A DNA stretch of 64,000 bases from Astropecten irregularis (GCA_963971285.1 OZ020260.1:11504798-11568797), one strand, 5' to 3'. Numbered from the stretch's first letter, positions 13,201 to 28,200 are shown. Numbers and translations: made by a program. Notes: generated by a model not told the origin, from the sequence alone.

Positions 13201-16200
13201 GGGATTCTTGAGCTGCTGTGTCCTAGCTGTCTATCAGAACCTGACACGCTTGAGGAGATTTTAATGTTTGGAGTGGTGAGGGCATCCCTTGTGATACATT
13301 ATGCCAATAGGTTATTGGTTACTTTCCATCGACATCCAGGAAGAGCCTGAAATGACTTATCTGTCTTATGACAGAGGCCTGTCTTATGACGTCTTGTTTT
13401 GAAAATCACCATCACATCATTTGTTATTCTGGTGTTGTCATCAGATTCACCCGCCAAGGCAAGATCTACAGCACCCACCAGAAGCTCCAACGTGGAGGAC
13501 GTCGAAGATCGCTCGCAGGGATTCCTAGATCTCAAGAAGAAGATGCAGCAGTTACTGGAGGGCCACCCAGAGGGCCTCCTGATGAAGAACCTGCCCCTCT
13601 ACTTCCAGGTAGGTGTGCTGGTTTTTTGTTGAAGCCCTGTCCGAAGTGGACTTTTTTTTCCCCGGGTGTTTCACCGAGCCGATGGGTAAATGAAAACTGG
13701 GCAAATATTATCGGTGTCTGCACTTGGACTTTCGACTCGGATAACTTAACGGTGCACGCATGGAACAATTATCGAGCTGTCAATACTAAGCTCATGAGGG
13801 TACACGACTCACACTGTCCGCACTGCACTTTTCGTCTTGGGAAAAGTGTCTTGGGAATTTTTCCTGGGCAGAAGTTGGCCGGTAGAAATGCCCATGCGGA
13901 TCAGGAAAAGTAACTGAGAGGAAGACTTTCCGAGGTGTCCTCACTGGACTTAAAACAGGTAAAGTACCCAGCGTCTCGGTAACTTTGCCCCAAAAAAAGT
14001 CCAGTGCGGACTGGGCTTAAGACTCACAATCCATCTTGGTTCGTCACTATCACCTCCCTTCCTCATAACATTCAAGTTATTTAGCCTTCATCGGCAAGAC
14101 AAGAGTTTGAGTCAAGTTGACCTGTTGTTGTTTTTGTTTCCCTGTTGGATTCAGAGAGCTTACTGTGAGAAATTTCCCCTGGAGGAGCTAGGGTTCAGAG
14201 ACATCGAGTCCCTCATCATGATGATGCCCGATACTGCAAACGTTGTCTACAAAGGATATGGTAATTCTGAGTAATTTCAGATTTCTTTTAGTTGGTAACG
14301 ATGGATGAAGGAATGCTGTTAATAGTGATTTTATCATAATCTACTGATATCTCTGTATAACATTGCATCTGAATATAGTCCAAAGCCTATTTTTTGGTTA
14401 TAACATTCTGCGAGTTAAGAGGACTTGACGTTTCGATCCTAGCAGGATCTTTATCGAAGGCTAAAAAAGCCTTCATTTTTGTTTACCCTTCAAAGCATTT
14501 TTTAGAAATTTGAAAAGTAAACAAAGACAAATTGACTGGAGCGGGATTCAAACCAGCAACCTCTGGAACTTTGCAATAACTTAAAATTTAGTCAGTTTCC
14601 CTTGTGGTTATTTGATGATTATACTTGTTTAAGTATTTTTTTTACTGGAGCGGGATTTGAACCGGCGACCCCCTGAATTCCGTACAGGCACTCTACCAAC
14701 TGAGCCATCCAGCCCTACGTTGGTGGTGACCCCAATAGTCAATTGTCTTTGTTTGTTTGGTAGTCAGAAGCCATGAAACCATGCTCACACCGCCATTCAG
14801 TCAGTTTCCCTTGTGGTTGTTTGATGATTGTACTTTTTTGTTATAACCATTGACCATTCTTACATTTTTCACCATTCTGTCTATGTAGGTCGGCTGCTCG
14901 TGGTTCCAGTTCAGGAATCCTCTGTGGTAAGTTTATGTGAAAAATGTTCACCACCAGATTAAGAATCCTTCCGTCAACCCACAATTTTTTTCAGAAGAAA
15001 TTGTGGCCAGTTCTTTGTGGTTGGGTCCTGGCTGAAATTCATTTAGCTGGGAGATATGATGAACAATTTAGTGATTCTCTTGGAGAGACTGACCTTTCAA
15101 TCCTAGCAGGATCATTCGTAAAAGCCTTCAAGAAAGATCCTGCTAGGATTGAAACGTCAGGCCCTCCTAACTCCAAGCATTTTATATATTTCAGGTCATT
15201 ATTTTGGGTGATGAGCAGTTTGCAGCAGTTTATTACTTGCATTAAATTGATAGGTTGGTGGTACACCATTTGGCATATATTGATCTCTTTTGTGAGTATG
15301 GGGTGGCTCTGAAAAGAGCAGCTTTACCTGCCATTCCAGCCAGTATGCTCTTGCCGTCTTCGCTTGAGGTGAATGTCGTCACTACATTCTTCTGAAGACA
15401 GCCAGAGACTGGCTGGAACGTTGAGTTAACCAGCTTTTTTCAGAGCCACCCCATACTCTCTTCTCAGAACCACACATTCTCAAAGAAGAGATTACATGGT
15501 GTCACCGCAAACCTACCTTCTTTTACCCCATACTCTCAAAAGAGATAAATTTGTCACATGCTGTTAGCACAAACCTATTACTTTATGTACTTACACCATG
15601 CATAGCCTCAAAGTTATTTCTGGCATTGATTGATTGATCTGCATGTTTGTTTGTTTTTCGCAAGATTTGTCCTGATTCTTCCGATTGTTTATGTAGAAGA
15701 GTCCAAGAGGTCTTAAGTCCATCCCTGATGACGCAGTCGGCTGGGGATTCAGTTACAACTACTGCGCATTCCCGCCGCTCCGGGAGTACATTGAGGTCTA
15801 CGTGGCCACGGTCTTCACACCTCATAGACTCTGCATCCAGCTGAAGGACAAACAGAGGAACGACATCTTGGATGCGCTCATGGACGATCTGGAGTAAGTA
15901 TTTGTGACAGTTATCTCCATTGTCCGCTGTCTGGTTGCCTTTGTTCCTGTCTTCATCTTTGGAAGGTGCTGGCTGATCCTAAAATTTTGAGCCCCATCAT
16001 TGCGTGACAGTTAACTTGAGATGAATATTGGCACTACATTCTCCTCGTAGAGAGACGTGATTTGAGAGTTTTATGGGAGTGGCATGGTTTCTTGAGTTGC
16101 TATAAGCTGCAAATGATCGGTTAGGTCGGACTGTGAATGAAGGAAGGCTGTCAGAGGCAATCCTCGTAGGGAGTCTTGATGTGAGAGTTTTATCTGCAAG

Positions 16201-19200
16201 TGATCAGTTAAGTGGATCAGTTAGGTCAATGAAGGAAGGCTGTCAGAGGCAATCCTCTTAGGGAGTCTTGATTTGAGAGTTTTTTCGGAGTGGCATCGTT
16301 TCTTGAATTGCTACAAGCTGCAAAAGAGCAGTTAGGTCAAACTGTGAATGAAGGAAGGCTGTCACAGGCCATCCTTGTCGGGAGACTTGATGTGAGAGTT
16401 TTTTAGGAGTGGCATAGTTTCTTGAGTTGCTACAAGCTGCAAAAGAGCAGTTAGGTCAAACTGTGAATGAAGGAAGGCTGTTAGAGGCCATCAAGACAGA
16501 TTCCCACAATCATTGTCTGGACAGTCTTGAGGGTTATAGATTTCCAAACGAGTCTGACCTAAATACCTTCCTCTAATAGCTTGTCTGACCAGACCAACAT
16601 TTTTTCTTTACAGAGCACTTTACGCCTATCCTGAGGGGAACAAGTACATGTTTCCAGAATCCATGATTGCCGTTGGTCAGGTGTGCTGTGCTCTCTACCT
16701 CAGCGACAATAACTGGCACCGTGGTCTGATCACCGGTATACCTAATGCCGACTTTGTAGAGGTGGGTTTCAAAAAAGGAGGATGTGAAGTGGTATTAGGC
16801 CAACAAAAATAATAGTTCTGCTTCCGGTTTCCCGACCGACCCTAAAAGTTTTATCGGGAAAAAAAAACCGGGTAGACGGTCTCCGGTTTTATTATTTCAA
16901 AACGGTTTTCTTTTATTCAGTGTACATTTTCCGAAAAAAAAATGCTGAAAATCAAACACTTTCTAAATACTGCACAAATCAGTGAAATCACCAAGAAATA
17001 TACCGAGAAAAGTGAAAGAAAATGCCACCTTTTCTGTCGTATAGCGCCGAAACACCGCACTGGAGCGTAAAACTTACAAAGCGCATACGGGCCCACACAA
17101 CGGCAGACATATCTCGATCGCACGGTGCCTACACAGCGACCACGCGGTGTGCTGTGTGCACGATGCATGGTTTGTTGCGGTCAGAATTAATAGACTTGTC
17201 TTGGTCCTTGGATTACTTTTTTACGTACGCTGAATGGGTTGTGATGGTGTATCAGTCATAAGAGGGCGAACTACAAACAGCGATCGAACGTCTTGTTTCA
17301 AGGCTATGTTATGTACAAAATGGCTGACCATGCGGTCTGGTGAACTCGAAGTCGAAACGATCGCACGGCGTACGTCAAATCATCTTTTTTCCACCTCCAT
17401 GGTCAAATGTAGCCAGCGTTTTCGTGGAAATTATACCGGTAATTAGGGTTAATATAATTAGGTGTAGGGCCTATTTATTATTTCGTTTGTTCGGTCATTT
17501 TTTTCGTTTGATCGTTTTGTAATTTGAATGGTGATCTTTGGTCTGGAGTAAAGTTGTCGTTCCTGCGTTTGTGAATTTCCGTTGCCGTTCGGCCGCTAGG
17601 CCTATTTTTATTTTTTTTTAAATTTAGGGCCTACGGTCTCACGGTTTTGTTGGTTTTTATTTCTTTCAAAACCGCCCAACCTTAATTTAAATGTATTTTT
17701 GGGATCGTTTTAGGGACGGTTTTTCGGTTTCTATTTTACTCAAAACCACCCAAGCATTACTTGGCAGATGCCTCCATATGTTTGTGCACAAAAAAAATTG
17801 GCAAAAAAGATAAGTTTTCCGACCGACCGACCCTATTTTGAAATGCCATGTAATCGGAAGCAGAACTATTTTTTTTTTGGCCTTAACAAATGTTCCTCCG
17901 TTTGTTAGTTAAAAACATATATTGTATCACATTTGCTTGAAATGTTGTCCTTGTACCATCATCTTCATGTACCATGCCTGTCCCAGGCTTCGACTGTCAT
18001 GATGCACCGTTTTCTCCAACTTGACCAACTTGACTATTTCATCTATCTTTGCTCTTCTCACGGCAGGTATTGTACGTTGATTATGGCACTGTGGCCAACG
18101 TCTCCTTATCCGCTCTCAGATTGCTCAAGTAAGTCCCGGAAATTTCCTTTCCTCCATCTCGTTTATGCAGTCAGACAAGTTTGCTTAAAGTCAAAACTGG
18201 TTACCGTCGTCAAATGCCATTTTGCATAAACTATGACTGGTACTACGGTAGTTGGTGAATTTTGCGTACAATGGAAAATTGTTTTAAGAAGCTCTTTGAC
18301 AAGTGACCTTAGATCTGATCATCAAGGATGCTATCTTTCATACGATCTTGCTGTGCCATCTCAGCCAATTGTTTCTTGGGATGAGAGGGCACATCGATGC
18401 CACATTGGTGGATTATACCAAGAACCTTTCTCAAAGCTCGGCTCTGGCTCTGGCCTCGGCTCCGGCTCCGGCTCCAGCTCTGGCTCCGGCTCCGGCTCCG
18501 GTTCCAACTCTGTCTCCATTTCATGAATCCATTCTAAGATTACAGGTAGCAAAATAGAGACTTTTGGCTGCGGTTTGAAAGTAGATTCTCTGAAAAACGA
18601 AAACAGAGCTTCAGCTTCAATGAAAAACCACAACCTATATTTTTAGCATACAGAGCTGAAGCCGGACCCGGAGCCGAGCTTTGTGAAAGGCCCCAAGATG
18701 TTGTTGTGATCATGATCTTGTTGTTCTTCCACAGGTCCACGTTTCTTAGGCTGCCCATCCAGGCGTACAATGCAAGACTAGCCTTTATTGAACCTGTGGA
18801 GGTAATGGCATTTGCTGGCCTATGTTTTTCTCATTCCAGAATTTGAACATTATGACCGGTTATTTATTTGGTTTGGTTTGGTTTTTGGTTTGGCCGTATC
18901 CCACAAGTGCAGGCAAAATAAGAATATATAAGTAAATAGAGCATTTATAATGCGCACAGTATCTGAAAAGTACAACATTATCCCTGGTCATTGGGCTGCG
19001 TTAACATTCCTTATTAAAACTATCTCAACTCCCTGGGGAGTATGCAGCCCCGGCTGCTGTAAAGCGCAAATCAAGCACAAAACCATCTCTACCCTCACAG
19101 GTACCCATTTACACCTGGGTGAAGAGTCGCAATATATGATAAAGAGTCTTGCCCAAGGACGCAAGCACCATTAACCCATGGCTGGACTCGAACCCACAAT

Positions 19201-22200
19201 CTGCAGATTGACCACAAGATCTTGAATGCGACACGCCAAACCACTAGGCCACAGCATCCCATATAGGTGGTACATGTACTTCAAGAAGAATTACATATGG
19301 ATTGACTTTCCAGTAGACTTCGAGTTGTTGGTTCTATCGAGACACTTCACAGACGCCTTCTGCAAGTCTTCCATACAGAAATACAACACAGCTATTGCGA
19401 TTATTTGCTCTTATCATCTCTGCATCACTGAACAATCTGCGATAATGAGTTAAGACTTGCTACAGGTAGACAAAGAGTTTCACCCATTAAAAGAATGGGA
19501 GACTTTGGAGAATCGGTCTTCAAGTCAACAGCGCACGTGCACGCAATTGTGAGCATGCGCGCTTTGTTTTGCGACTGCGCTGTTGTGCGTGCGCGTGCGC
19601 TGTTGACTTGAAGACCGATTCTCCAAAGTCTCCCATTAAATACATGCTTTTCTGATAAGATATTTTATATGTCAACAGGACAAGTGGACGAAAGAGTCAA
19701 GAGATAGACTGCTAGCCCTGACTGCTGGCAAACCACTCATCGCGCTCATCACGGACATTGAGGTAATCATCATCATTCGTGGGAAAGATATCAACAAATA
19801 CCGTTACCACTAGTTTACGGTTTATCCAACTGACACGAGGAGATTAAGGCTCTCTGAAAAATCCAGCCTTTTCCAAACCAGGAATTGGTTGTCTACCTTA
19901 GGGGACATAGGTGGCAAGTGCGTTAGGCACTCGCCTCTCACCAATGTGGCCCGGGTTCGAATCCGGCCTGGGTCATATGTGAGTAGAGTTGTGCGTTGGT
20001 TCTCTCCTATGCTACGAGGGTTTTTCTCCAGGTGATCCGGTTTTTTCCCTCCACAAAAATCAAACACTTTCGATCTCAGGCTGTACTCCGTGATCATATA
20101 TGAGTTGATGTGGCTGGCAGCCAAGGGCGCCCATGAAAGCCTGCTACTCGATCACGTTAAAGTCGCATCCTTCGCAATTCAGCACCCCAGCTGTCTCTAA
20201 GGATGTGATAGCCTCCCAAATTATTATTATTATTATAAAGCCCACGGTAACATTATCTGGCATTTCTCCCAACCACAGGCATGCAGGAAGCCTAACCTTT
20301 CTGGAACAGACAAGCCTTGTTTACATGAGCTCACAGATCACAGGGCGGTTATGCACTCACAAAAATCTAGATTTCCGGTGTTTATGCACCAATTTTAATG
20401 ATCAAAAAAAGAAAATATGTTTTTATAAGCAGACAAAAACAAATATGGCATTAAATATTGCATTTATTGGTCTCTTAACGCCAATGAAAAAGGACTGGGA
20501 AGGCCCACTTGTCAGTCAGTCAAGTGGTACTAATCTTTCCCAGCTTGCGGTTGTGCAAGTTCGGTCAAAAGTCCTCCCAAGAGATTACTCCAATACGATA
20601 AGAGGTGACCCCAAATCCTGGTACAGTTTTGTCAGAATACCCGAATAAACGGCTTACATTCGAGTTATAGCTTTAAAGGTAATATCATACTTTGGTTTTT
20701 ATCATAGAAATACAGATTCACGGGAAAAAATATCAAGACAGATAAAGTAACAGTCATCTGTGAAAATTTCAGTCCCATACGGTGCCCACTTTTTGAGAAA
20801 ACAGTGAAAAACAGCCACAGTATTTCTTAAGTGTTTTCTCTTTTATTTTTGATCTTTTAAAAGATCAAAATGATTTTCGGTCGTTGTTATACTAATTTCT
20901 GGATAAATACACCATTTCAGCCGGAAACATTTTAACTGTATGTTTCTACCAGCACCATCTTCATACCCTGTATAGTTATACGTAAATCTGTGAACACTTC
21001 TGTTTTGGTTTCTTACCAAAGTATGATACTACCTTTAAAACGTTAATTTCCGACGTGAGATATCTCCCGCCTCTTTTCATTGTAGAGAGATGAACTGCAC
21101 TTGTTGCTAAGCGACACTACCACCACGGAGGACATCCATATTAACGACGCTCTGGTAGACGCTGGTCTGGCGAGATTCTCCAGCATCCAAGAGGAGCAGC
21201 AATCCTTTGATCCTCAGGTAATCAGTTTCTCCACCGTGGACTTTGCTTATAAATCAACCCAAAAGGTTGTTTGTACCTAGTTACTGTTAAAGGTATAATA
21301 CACAATTAGTAATGGCCACAGAACAGCACTCACACTTTGTCTAATCCAACATGTACATGAAATAATAAGCCTGTGAAAATTCGAGCTCAATCGGACATCT
21401 GATTCCTGAGAAAAATAGCCCCAAAAACCAACTTTTTTTCCACATAAAACATAAAGAATGTTTTTGACCTCGTCGAGAGATTAAATTATTTGTTTTACAC
21501 TTTTCTAAACAAATAGAGCATTTCAGGACGGAATATTTTAGCAGAGGGGTTCTATAATGTTCATCTTTGTACCGTGAAAGGTATAGGTAAATCTGTGAAA
21601 ATTTCTGTTTGGGTTTGTTACCAATCCAGAGGTGCGTTCGGCTTGCGCAAACGTGTTTGCGACGTTTGCGTAATGCTTGGATTTTGAAGTGGAACGCACA
21701 TGCAACAAATGGCGAACATGCGTTGCGTATTGCGTCCATCTTTCATTCAATGTAGTTAGCCAACTTTTTTCAGTATTCAGATAAACATTAATTTCATACT
21801 TCTCAATGGAATAAAATATAGTACAGCAGATCACATATAGTAATTGGAAAATAAATATTGGAAATACAGTTTGTATAGCAAAGAAAGCAAAAACAAATAG
21901 ATAAAGGATAAATACAATGACCTATGTGAACATTGAGAAAGTGGAAGTATGAGGCCGTCGTAATAAGCAGAGCTTGTAGGAGACAGCCTAAAACAATGAA
22001 CAAGAACAATGGACAGAGACAAGAACACAGATGAGGACAGACAGGAAGACAAGACAAACAGAGGGGATTGAACAAACTATTAACTTCAGCAAACACCTCC
22101 ACGTGCGTAGTTAGCTGGAGTGGAACGCACCCTGTACTGTACCTTTAAGTTTGAAAACAGATCAAGGAGTTAAATGTGAGGCTGGAAAACTCTCTTTTTT

Positions 22201-25200
22201 TTATCCTTCTTCGTTGCTAGGCACAATCAGAGCAGGAATCTGAGGACGGTCTGCCAGACTCTATGCTTGATCTTATGATGCTGAGGGATGTTGACGTCAA
22301 GGAGACCAGAAGTGATGAAGAAGATGAGGCCGTGGAAGCTAGCACTAACAGAGAAACAGCCCCAGAAGCCATTCAGAATGAACTCACCACGGCTACAGCT
22401 GCCTCAGAAGGTAACGCCTAGAGAATACTCTAAGAGTATTTTTATAGCTCTCCTGTTTATTAGATTATTTCAGATTTTTCTCAATATTTTGATTTGTTTG
22501 CATTAATATCATTGTTGGGTGCTTGGGAAAGCACAGTGAATACGGTACTGGAAAGCCCAATGTAATGGAATCCGTTACCATAAGTATCAATTCTTCGCTT
22601 ACGATAGCAGACTTTTTTTTGCTTTAATAGTTTAGCGTATTTCATAAGAGAGAATTCTTAATTGCTACGCTAGCACTAAGCAAAGACTTCCTGCAGAATG
22701 CACATGGCAGCGCGTTAGCAGAAACTTCAAGGTTATCCTAGAAATATTTCGCTGACCGATTAAGCGCCAAAAGTTTGCTTACGGATTCCATGAAATCGAT
22801 TTCACGCGTAGCAGTGTCTGTAAACACAAAAACAGGCCGTAACGTATTCCATAAAATTCGGCCCAGATTTCTAGATACATGTAGTTGGCATTCTGCTCAA
22901 CAACTGGAAGACCACAATGCCCAGATAATGGCTCAACATACTGTAATCTTACAAGGGAAAAAAGTTGATCAAAGTTGTGTGATGTTGTGTTGCTGGTCGC
23001 GACGTTTTGGCTGCTGGAACTGCCAGCTTTCATCAGGCAACTGAAGAACTGGATGCTGCGGTGTCCGTTATTTCCTGTTGGTCTGCGTCCGTGTTCAGCG
23101 TACCGTGCTTGCGTGCGGACGTGATACAGGTCACTCTTCGTTTTGTCATTGCCATCACAACTAGATGAAAAAGTTCTTGGCAATTATAAAGTTCCTGTGA
23201 GTTTTGAAGTGCATCTGTGTCTTTTTTGCAGGTGACAGTCCGACGGGACCACCGCCACTCTTGGAGGCGTGTTCCAGTCCCTCCTCGTCACCAGACAGTC
23301 GGGAATCAAAGTCCAGCGACTTGCCCCAGCTTGAGGCAACCACAGACGAGGATCAATGGATTGTCAAATGGTTAGTTCAGCAGCCTTTCTCCAAGCTTGG
23401 CTCCGGTTCAGGCTCCGGCTCCGGTTCCAAATCGTGAATCCATTTTAATATTACAAGCATCAAAATATAGACTTTTGGCTGCAGTTCAGAAGTAGATTCT
23501 TAGGTTTGAAAAGGAAAACAGAGCTTCAGCTTCAATGAAAAACCACAACCTATATTTTCAGCATATGGCATACAGACACGAAGCCGGAGTCTGAGATGGA
23601 GCCGAGCTTTGAGAATGGCCCCAGATCTATGAAACTTGTTCCTCAAGTAACCTACCCAGACATTCTCAGAGCTGCTTATCAAGTATAGTGGTGCTTGCTG
23701 ATGCCCCAACTGAATGTATTGAATTTGAAGGCAGCCACATCTTAGGGTTGGTTGTGTACTGATGCTGGTTAGTCTCTGGTTCAAGCCCTTTTTCTGTCAA
23801 ACTTGCCTTGCTCGCCGGAAAATCTTTAACCTAAATAATCCAGTGCGCAGTACAGAGTTTCCAACAGTTCTTCTCAGAACCACACACTCTCACAGAAGAG
23901 ATTATATGGTGTTACCGCAAACCTACCCTCATTTAGTACTTCCACCATGCATAGCTTCAAGTCTTACTTAGAGTGTTCATATCACTTGTCTTGATCCCTA
24001 TGTTCTTTGCACCCATACAGCATTGATTTCGATGACGGGAACCAAGTTTATCTGATCAATTATGAGAATGAGGTATGTCTCAGCACGGATGATGTGGCTC
24101 TTCTTCTATGCAACGATGACTCTGAGGCAGAGGAATTCCTCGCCGAGCAGGTGAGGATAAGAGATTTTGAAGATCTAAGATTGGACCAGATTATTCCAGA
24201 TAATCTCAAATTAGCAATCAGTCATTTTAAAGGTAGTATCATACTTTGGTAAGAGACCAAAACAGAAATGTTCACAGATTTACTTATAACTTTCAGGATA
24301 TGAAGATGATGATGGTAGAAACCTACCGTTAAAATGTTTCCGCCTGAAATGGTGTATTTATCCCGAAATTAGTAAAACAACGACCGAAAATCTTTTTGAT
24401 CGTTTAAAAGATCAACAATTTAAGAGAAAAGACTTATGTGGCCGTTTTTTACTGTTTTCTCAAAAAGTGAGCAATGTATGGGACTGAAATTTTCACAGAT
24501 GACTGTTACTGTTTCTTGCTTGATATTTTTGCCCATGAATTTGTGTTTCTTTGATAAAAACCAAAGTATGATATTAAGTCATGAATAACATTATTTAAAG
24601 AATTTAAGTTATAAATTTGATAAACTGGGGCCAATTTCACGGTCCTGCTTAGCACAAATATTTGCTAACCATGAAACTCCTGTCTTGAGCAATAATGAAA
24701 ACAGGATTAACAACTAAAAAATTTCCATTCTGTTGATTCTGTCTGCAGGTTCGTGCCCTGGGTATTGACATACCGTTGCTAACGGCAACCAGCCAGGAAC
24801 ATCCAAGACTCTTCAGAGAACTGAGAAGGTGAAGGCTGTTCCCATGACTCCACTCACTCCCTCTGTACTCCCATCTGTCACACCCTTTCTTGTTTTCTCA
24901 TTTGAGAGGGAACAAGTCTTTGTTCAAACGTACTGTTTAATAACCGCAAACCCTCACGCACGTACATTGTACGTAAAGGCCTCTCTATAATAACGTCTTG
25001 GGAATCCTGTAAGGGCCGTGAGTTGCGTGCGCACCTCGTTATGTAGTGCGCTATCTCGTGTCCATGACACTCTGTTGAATATGTATGATTACCTTCATAG
25101 GTCGCCCAGGCTTGCATGTATGGACATGTACCGGTACGTGTATGTTAATGGGAGACTTTTGGAGAGTCGGTCTTGAGTCAACAGCGCACGCGCAAACCAT

Positions 25201-28200
25201 GCTTGGGCAATTGTGACCATATGCTCGTTGTATTGTTCTTGCGTGCGCGTGCGCTGTTGACTCAAGACCGACTCTCCAAAAGTCTCCCATTAACATACAC
25301 GTACCGGTACATGTCCATGACTTGGAAAGTAACACATGCGTAGTGTGTTTCCCCCCATTTTCATGGGGAGATTTTACAGGATTCCCAAGATGTTATTAGT
25401 TCCGTGCGTACGTGTGTGTGGATCACCTGTACGTATATGTACGTGCGTGCCGGTCAGTGTGGTTCGAGTATCCACACCAATAACGTTGTGACCCAAGACT
25501 GTTATCTGGTGGTTTTTTTGGTCTTGCAGGATTGAATTGGTTTATGAGGACATCCAGGAGTTCTGCATGTTTCCATTCACAAGGTACGTCCAGCAAGTTG
25601 CATTGACACCGATGTTTTGCCTAGCCGCAGCATCAAAACAAACAAATCCAGCATGATGAGATTTCTATGTTGCTTGATCTGATATTGGGGGCGTTCAGAC
25701 ACAGTACAAAAAGTGGTCTATATTCAGTTTAAACCGAAAAGGGTCTACCTGCTTGTGTCTGAACGGTCTACGACAGACACTTTTGGGTGCTACGAAAACT
25801 TAGACTGCCGAGGAGGGATGGTCTAGACTACGTAGACCGGTCTACAAATGTGCCTTAAGACATCTGAACGGTCTATCTCAACCACATCCGGTCTAGCGTG
25901 ACGTGTGACCTCAAGCAGGTGCATAACTCACAGGTGTTTTATGTCACTACTTGTGAATTAAGTTTGGTTTTAGAGTAATGCGACATGAGTGACTTCTAAA
26001 CACCAGAGATAGACTGTTTTCAGTTTAACCCTGTGTAGTATGGACACAAGGGGTTTGGGATGAAATGTTTACCCCCCGCTGTGATCGCAAAGGGTAGACC
26101 TTTTTCGGTCTCTGGAGTAATGCGTCTGAACATAGCCTTAGGCAGAGACAGAGTTTGAGCTGCGTGGGTCACACTCCCATGACCATTTTAATTCTCTTTA
26201 AAGACTGAAGTAGCCTGTAGAAGCACTGCAGCCATCTCAATGTCACTTTTTAAGCGGTATAAGTTCACAGTAAGCCTCCATAGGTTACTCGGTCATACAC
26301 TCCTTTCAGACAGTAAGGCAGGCACCAACTTATAGTCCTTCTGCAAAACTTAATTAACTCATAACCTCAGCGATTGTAGTCCTTCCACAGAAAGCCACAG
26401 CCTTTCTGGTAAACACAGAAGTCCTTGCTTGGGATGCTCTGGTTTTTTTTTCCCAGGCATCTAGTTTTTACATCTTCAATCAAGCTAGAGACATAGCCTT
26501 CCTGGGTAACACAGTGCAAGACTTTGTTAGTGTCTATCCATGACTTCAATCAGGCATTGAGCATCTAATCACAGCCTTTCCAAGTCTCTTTCTCTGGCTT
26601 ATTATTATTATTTATTTCTGGTAATGACACCAAGGATTCCTCAAAAGCGCCCTAGGCACTGTAGCTCGAAAGCCTGATGAAACCTGTTATGGAAAGATGA
26701 TGAGAAAAAGATACAGTTTTAGAGGTGGGAGGAAAACCCCAGAGTAATATTCTGGGTAAAACCCCACAGAATCAGGTAGGGAACCGAGCCGGACTTGAAC
26801 CCGGTCCGCAGAGGTGAAAGGCGAGGAAAGAACCACTACGCCAACCTGACTCCCTAGTCAGTGAAATAAGGCTTTGGACATCAAGACCTTGATATCCTCT
26901 CACGTTCTCTGATCTCATATCGGAATGTTGAATGTTGTTGTTTTACCTGCAGTGCCCTGTTGCTCCTGAGTTCCTGTCCTACGGTCAGCATGGATATGGT
27001 GCAGAACCTTCAGGAGACCGCCGAAAAGCTGGGAGTCTTTGGAGTAAGCCACTCTCTCTTTCTAACATGGCCCAATTTCATGGAATCCATTACGGCCTAT
27101 TTTTTGTGCTTACGGGCACTGCTACGCATTAAATCTATTTCATGGAATCCGTGAGCAAGACTTTCGGTTAGCGAAGATTTTCTAGGCTCACAGTGATTTT
27201 CTTCTGCTAACGCACTGTCATATGCATTCTGCAGAAAGTCCTTGATTAGCGTAGCGAGAAAGACTACTCTCGCATGAAATACGCTATTTAACTGTAAGCA
27301 AAGAAAGTCTGCTATCATAAGCGAAGATGTTTTGCTTAATATTCCAATGGTTCCATGAAATTGGGCCCAGGTTGAAGATGGAATCTGTGGCCGATTTCAC
27401 TAACGATTTGTGATAATCTTTTAAGCCCAAATGCATCGCTAAACGGAATATCGCTCGCTGCTTTACGTATCAGTTTTCCGTTCAGCGATGATCACAAAAC
27501 GTTTCGTGAAATCGGCCCCAGATTCAGATTTTGGGCTAAGAGGCACAAAAATAACAAATTGAAAATTAAACTTTTTCCTCTTTCATGTTTGTAAGGACAT
27601 GATGGGTAGTGATGTCAGTGACACAGCTGCGGAGGAGCTAGAAGCATTACTTGGCCTGGAGGAACTCAACATGGCCCTGGAAGCTCTCTCATACAAGAGG
27701 TAAGCATCCATACAGGCAGTAGAGGGGTCTAAACCAGTCCTCAAGACATCGGACTGGAAGTTAATCCTACTTTTTGTTTGGAAATCAGTCATCTCTTGAT
27801 TTATTCACCATAAATTTGTTAACCCCTTCAGCCCGGGGAGCATCCATAGCAGCCCCACGTCATGGCCTCAGAATATTCATGATTGCTTTGTTATTTCCAT
27901 TGAAATGCATTGAATGGGTGAACTGTCTGGAACAAGAGGTTCTAGAAACCGTTATTGTCCACATAGATCTGGTCATTGTGGTACATTCAACCCCTTGATT
28001 TGCATTTAAAAAGCTCTGCATTTTCGAGCGGACCGCAATGTCTGAGTTCCGAACATCTGGGCGTGAACGGATTAGAGTCCGTCTTGAATACCATCTTTTG
28101 TGCGGGGCTATTCAACCAATGCGTGCATGCATTGTTTAGCATAGCCAGGTGACTTTTATGTGACCAGTGGCTGATAATGAGTTCGGAACAAGCAAGGCTG

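Noticed and set aside
16917..17261. Transposase remnant inside the 1.1-kb TIR element
   Set aside because: Short open frames of 79-83 codons show no catalytic motif or similarity that I can recognise.
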